Source: UMGS1279 sp045534095
Lineage (GTDB): Bacteria; Bacillota; Clostridia; Oscillospirales; Acutalibacteraceae
DNA length: 10,896 nt
NCBI GenBank assembly: GCA_045534095.1
Contig: JAZSJA010000098.1
Location: 1 to 10,896, forward strand
Reading direction: 5' to 3'
In this document: positions 8,709-10,896 of the stretch, piece by piece
Numbering within the stretch: position 1 is the first letter of the stretch
Layout: every line of letters begins with the position of its first letter
Notes under the pieces: generated by a model
What the model was told of the DNA's origin: nothing
Databases searched by the model: none
What the model saw: only the letters and a program-made list of their open reading frames with translations
Translations under genes and position numbers: made by a program

Positions 8709-8752
8709 TTGTTGTCGCAACAACTGTTTTGCACCTTTTTTGGTGCATTGCG
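8709..8752 (+). terminator. Hairpin pair after the SulP gene, possible weak terminator
   Basis: Two hairpins follow the operon. TTGTTG-TCG-CAACAA (8709-8723) is followed by CTGTTTT, and TGCACC-TTTTTT-GGTGCA (8730-8747) has its T run inside the loop rather than after the stem. CGCAA (8716-8720) can instead pair with TTGCG (8748-8752), enclosing the second hairpin, so two alternative folds exist. Neither hairpin has the G+C-rich stem plus trailing T run of a strong intrinsic terminator. The rest of the gap up to the regulator promoter shows nothing else. Confidence 0.35.
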
Positions 8753-8754
8753 TG

Positions 8755-8783
8755 TTGTAAAATTCGAAAGGATATGATAAAAT
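8755..8783 (+). promoter_or_regulatory. Promoter of the WYL regulator-nuclease operon
   Basis: TTGTAA (8755-8760) and TAAAAT (8778-8783) are separated by 17 bases and match the sigma-A consensus at four and five of six positions. Transcription would start near 8790. The -10 box lies within the left arm of the inverted repeat at 8775-8800, so a protein bound there would block RNA polymerase. Another possible -10 box, TATGAT (8773-8778), lacks a good -35 partner at normal spacing. Confidence 0.55.
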
Positions 8784-8800
8784 ATTTATATATTCTATCA
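8775..8800. promoter_or_regulatory. 26-base inverted repeat, probable operator of the WYL regulator
   Basis: The arms TGATAAAATAT (8775-8785) and ATATTCTATCA (8790-8800) are reverse complements at 10 of 11 positions around a 4-base centre. The repeat covers the -10 box and the expected transcription start, and ends at the ribosome binding site AGGGGG (8800-8805). This is where a dimeric winged-helix repressor would bind to control its own operon, as BrxR and CapW do. Binding by the adjacent regulator is inferred from position. Confidence 0.55.
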
Positions 8801-8811
8801 GGGGGTTAAAA

Positions 8812-9393
8812 ATGGACTCTTTAGAACCTAAAAAATTAGCATTACTTCGAATTTTGCAAATCTTTAAAAATTACAGTGATTATAATCATCCATTAAAACA
8901 GGAAGATATAGCAAATTATCTTGAAAGGGACTACGGCATTGTTATAGAAAGAAAGGCAATAAGCCGTAATATTTCACTGCTTAAAGAAGCAGGTATTGAG
9001 ATTGAATCTTCAAAAAAAGGCAGTTACTTGGATGAACGGGATTTTGAAGAGAGTGAACTTCGAATGCTTATTGACGGTGTTCTTTCAAGCAAATACAGAT
9101 CCGCAAAACATTCAAAAGATTTGATTGAAAAACTTTGTGGTCTTTCAAATAAATATTTTCGTTCCCATGTCAAGAATATATATTCTGTAAATGATTGGAG
9201 TAAAACCGATAATCAGGCTCTGTTTTATAATATCGAACTAATCGATGATGCAATAGAACACGGTAAACAAATCAAGTTCGATTATAACAAGTATGGTATT
9301 GATAAAAAGTTGCACCGAACCAAAACCCATTGTGCCAGCCCCTACCAACTGATTTTACATAATCAGCGATATTATTTAATGTCTCAAAACTAG
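8812..9393 (+). CDS. N-terminal part of the WYL regulator (winged HTH plus partial WYL)
   Basis: If the TAG is obeyed, the product is 193 residues. It keeps the DNA-binding winged helix, including KQEDIANYLERDYGIVIERK and RNISLLKEAGIEI, the linker helices (about 75-145), and the first WYL strands IKFDYNKY (154-161) and SPYQLILHNQRYYL (176-189). It lacks the rest of the ligand-binding domain and the C-terminal domain that helps WYL proteins dimerise. It could still bind DNA weakly or act as a dominant fragment. The ATG at 8812 is supported by AGGGGG six bases upstream. This fragment is part of the interrupted gene at 8812-9792. Confidence 0.7.
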   Translation: MDSLEPKKLALLRILQIFKNYSDYNHPLKQEDIANYLERDYGIVIERKAISRNISLLKEAGIEIESSKKGSYLDERDFEESELRMLIDGVLSSKYRSAKHSKDLIEKLCGLSNKYFRSHVKNIYSVNDWSKTDNQALFYNIELIDDAIEHGKQIKFDYNKYGIDKKLHRTKTHCASPYQLILHNQRYYLMSQN

Positions 9394-9405
9394 CATTGGC
9401 ACAAT

Positions 9406-9792
9406 ATGGCATACTATCGTGTAGATAGAATTACCAATATGACCATTTTAGAAATACCTGCAACCCCGATAACCACACTTGAAGGTTTTGAAAGTGGTAT
9501 TAATTATAAAGAACTCGCATCCTCGCTTCCCTATATGTACACCGATAAATTAGAAAGAATAGAATTTAAGGCAGATAAATGCATTATCGACCAAATTGTT
9601 GATTGGTTCGGAAACGAAGTTGATTTTAAGGACTTCGATGAAAATAATGTAATAGTTTCTTTAAAAGCCAGTCCTAATGCTATGGAGCACTGGGCAATGC
9701 AGTATATCAACTTTGTTGAGATTTTAAAACCTGAAAATTTGAGGGAAAGAATAAAGGAAAATCTAAAATCGGCGGAACGAAAATATAGATAA
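9406..9792 (+). CDS. C-terminal part of the WYL regulator
   Basis: These 128 residues begin with YYRVDRITNM, the arginine-containing second half of the WYL fold that contacts ligands. They continue into a WCX-type C-terminal domain with the pattern RIEFKADKCIIDQIVDWFG and the ending FVEILKPENLRERI, which are typical of WYL regulators. The ATG at 9406 has no Shine-Dalgarno sequence before it (CATTGGCACAAT), so independent translation is unlikely. It is best read as the tail of the interrupted gene. Its TAA stop overlaps the ribosome binding site of the next gene. Confidence 0.45.
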   Translation: MAYYRVDRITNMTILEIPATPITTLEGFESGINYKELASSLPYMYTDKLERIEFKADKCIIDQIVDWFGNEVDFKDFDENNVIVSLKASPNAMEHWAMQYINFVEILKPENLRERIKENLKSAERKYR

Positions 9793-9796
9793 GGAG
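9791..9796 (+). promoter_or_regulatory. Ribosome binding site of the nuclease gene, overlapping the upstream stop
   Basis: AAGGAG begins within the TAA stop codon (9790-9792) of the regulator and sits seven bases before the ATG at 9804. The overlap suggests the two genes are translated as a coupled pair. If so, the early TAG in the regulator could lower translation of the nuclease. Confidence 0.6.
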
Positions 9797-9803
9797 TAAT
9801 ATT

Positions 9804-10832
9804 ATGGGAAGACAAATATCGTTATTTAACACATTTGAGCAAAAAGAAAATCGAGTAACCAACTATTGTGGGTTGGTTTTAAAACTTATTTATCAAGAAA
9901 GTGCCTTGGCATTCCAAGAAATAATTGCCTCATTGATTGCAGAAAGTGGACATACTTTTGAAATGTTACCTTCTTTTATACAACAAGAAAGGAAAACTAC
10001 CAGTGTGCCAGATTTATGTCTAAAACAGAATCCTTTTAATATATACTTTGAAACAAAAGTTAGTGACTGGTTTTATAATGAACAGATTGAACGTCATATT
10101 GATAATCTTTTTTTAGAAAGTAAAGATGTCGAAAACAAAATATTGTTTATATTGGCTCCAGAATTTGCCAATGATATTGAAGAACGACTTAAAAACAGCG
10201 TAAAAATTGCACAAGAAAAACAAATAATTATACAATGCATAACATTTGAAGATTTAATTTCTGCAATTAATAATGCATTATGTAATTATAAAAATAACGA
10301 TTCATTATTAAGTATTATTTCCGAATTTGAAGATTACTTATCGGAAGAAAATTTACTTCCTAATTGGAAATATACATTAGATATTATTAATAGTGGTGCT
10401 ACAAAGGAAGAAATTTTAAATGGTTTTTATGCTTGTCCAAATTTAAGTGGAGCATATAGTCATAAGCGAGCAAAATATTTTGGAGCTTATTGGGAAAAAA
10501 AGGTGAATTATATTGCCTATATTAAAGGCATAGTAGTTGTATCAAAAAGTGGTAAAAAAGCAGATGTAAAATGGAATAATACAGAGGATAAAAATACAGA
10601 TGAAATTCTTAAAAAAGAAGCCATTGAAAAAGTTGAAAATTCTATGCAGAAGTGGAGAATAGATGAACTTCAAGAACATGATTTGCAAATTTTTCTTCTC
10701 GATGAATTAAAAGAGGTTAATTATATTAAAAATAGCAGAGGCGGAATGATGAGCTCAAAAATTTATCGTCATGTTAAAGCTAATTGTATAGAAGAATTAG
10801 TAGATGAATTAAACTCTTCAGAGTGGAACTAG
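9804..10832 (+). CDS. PD-(D/E)xK nuclease-like protein, candidate defence effector
   Basis: This 342-residue protein has no name I recognise. Its N-terminal half fits the PD-(D/E)xK nuclease fold: a helix carrying E39 and E47, then VPD with D70, then FETK with E83 and K85 twelve residues on, then a helix with Q (NEQIERHI) and a hydrophobic strand KILFILAP. This order of elements is typical of restriction-type and defence nucleases that cut DNA. A motif ENRVT (15-19) precedes the core. The C-terminal half (about 185-342) is a separate domain including KRAKYFGAYWEKKVNYIAYIK, with a late segment NSRGGMMSSKIYRHV. There is no signal peptide or membrane segment. No methyltransferase or helicase gene is adjacent. 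It follows a WYL regulator in an apparent operon and is much richer in A+T than the upstream genes, which suggests horizontal transfer. Defence is an inference from fold and context. Confidence 0.65.
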   Translation: MGRQISLFNTFEQKENRVTNYCGLVLKLIYQESALAFQEIIASLIAESGHTFEMLPSFIQQERKTTSVPDLCLKQNPFNIYFETKVSDWFYNEQIERHIDNLFLESKDVENKILFILAPEFANDIEERLKNSVKIAQEKQIIIQCITFEDLISAINNALCNYKNNDSLLSIISEFEDYLSEENLLPNWKYTLDIINSGATKEEILNGFYACPNLSGAYSHKRAKYFGAYWEKKVNYIAYIKGIVVVSKSGKKADVKWNNTEDKNTDEILKKEAIEKVENSMQKWRIDELQEHDLQIFLLDELKEVNYIKNSRGGMMSSKIYRHVKANCIEELVDELNSSEWN

Positions 10833-10836
10833 TGAT

Positions 10837-10869
10837 GTTTTAAGCAAAACGAAAAGAGCATTCTTTTTT
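10837..10869 (+). terminator. Weak terminator-like hairpins after the nuclease gene
   Basis: GTTTT-AAGC-AAAAC (10837-10850) is followed by AAAAGA-GCAT-TCTTTT (10852-10867), which runs into two further T residues. The stems are short and A+T-rich, so termination would be weak. The remaining bases up to 10896 hold no supportable gene. Confidence 0.35.
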
Positions 10870-10896
10870 ACGCACCAAAAATGCCCCATGACTTTT

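Larger units (their letters stand above)
8812..9792 (+). pseudogene. WYL-domain transcriptional regulator interrupted by an in-frame TAG
   Basis: Read through one TAG codon (9391-9393, codon 194), this is a 326-codon gene of normal length for a WYL regulator. It has an N-terminal winged helix-turn-helix (about residues 8-72, recognition helix near 46-58), a WYL domain (about 145-225) and a C-terminal WCX-type extension. The stop falls inside the WYL domain, between RYYLMSQN (186-193) and HWHNMAYYRVDRI (195-207), which normally form one continuous strand pair. Both halves are in the same frame, with no insertion or deletion. A single base change, for example from GAG (Glu) or CAG (Gln), would account for it. 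The gene shares an operon with the nuclease-like gene 11 bases downstream. It could be a true nonsense mutation, a sequencing error, or a readthrough codon. Confidence 0.8.

Noticed and set aside
8512..8748. Minus-strand open frame across the end of the SulP gene
   Set aside because: Mostly antisense to the STAS domain and to the hairpins after it. No family features are visible.
9804..10832. Assignment of the nuclease gene to a classical type II restriction-modification system
   Set aside because: No methyltransferase motif is present in this protein or its neighbours within the window, and no specific restriction enzyme family is recognisable.
10833..10896. End of a minus-strand gene entering from the right edge
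   Set aside because: A short open reading on the minus strand ends at a TAA near 10841, but fewer than 20 codons are visible and no motif supports it.

Overview
This window looks like a chromosomal segment from a gut-type member of the Clostridia (Bacillota). The evidence is the low-to-moderate G+C, strong AGGAG-like ribosome binding sites, sigma-A-like promoters with TATAAT -10 boxes, and a clostridial-style mix of genes. The species cannot be named from the sequence. All genes are on the + strand.

Positions 1-315 hold no gene. They contain short direct repeats and small palindromes, then a clear promoter and ribosome binding site for uvrB (325-2286), the damage-recognition subunit of nucleotide excision repair. 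A second promoter, with the same -35 and -10 hexamers and the same 17-base spacer, sits just after uvrB and is followed by a perfect 7-base inverted repeat. It probably drives a three-gene operon at 2386-8679: an intracellular GH78-type alpha-L-rhamnosidase, an uncharacterised protein that looks like a TIM-barrel glycosidase of GH42-like layout, and a SulP-family anion transporter with a C-terminal STAS domain. The gaps are only 31 and 20 bases. Together they suggest breakdown of an imported rhamnose-containing glycoside. The SulP gene hints that an anion (sulfate, bicarbonate or an organic acid) is moved alongside, but nothing in the window identifies it.

From about 8690 the character changes. 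An intergenic stretch with two small hairpins leads to a promoter whose -10 box lies inside a 26-base inverted repeat. Next comes a WYL-domain transcriptional regulator (8812-9792) broken by a single in-frame TAG at 9391-9393. It is followed 11 bases later by a markedly A+T-rich gene (9804-10832) with a PD-(D/E)xK nuclease core and an unrecognised C-terminal domain. WYL regulators such as BrxR and CapW control phage-defence operons, so this pair is the best candidate here for an undescribed, self-regulated nuclease defence module. Its repressor may be disabled, truncated or rescued by readthrough. The window ends in 64 bases with only a weak terminator-like hairpin.
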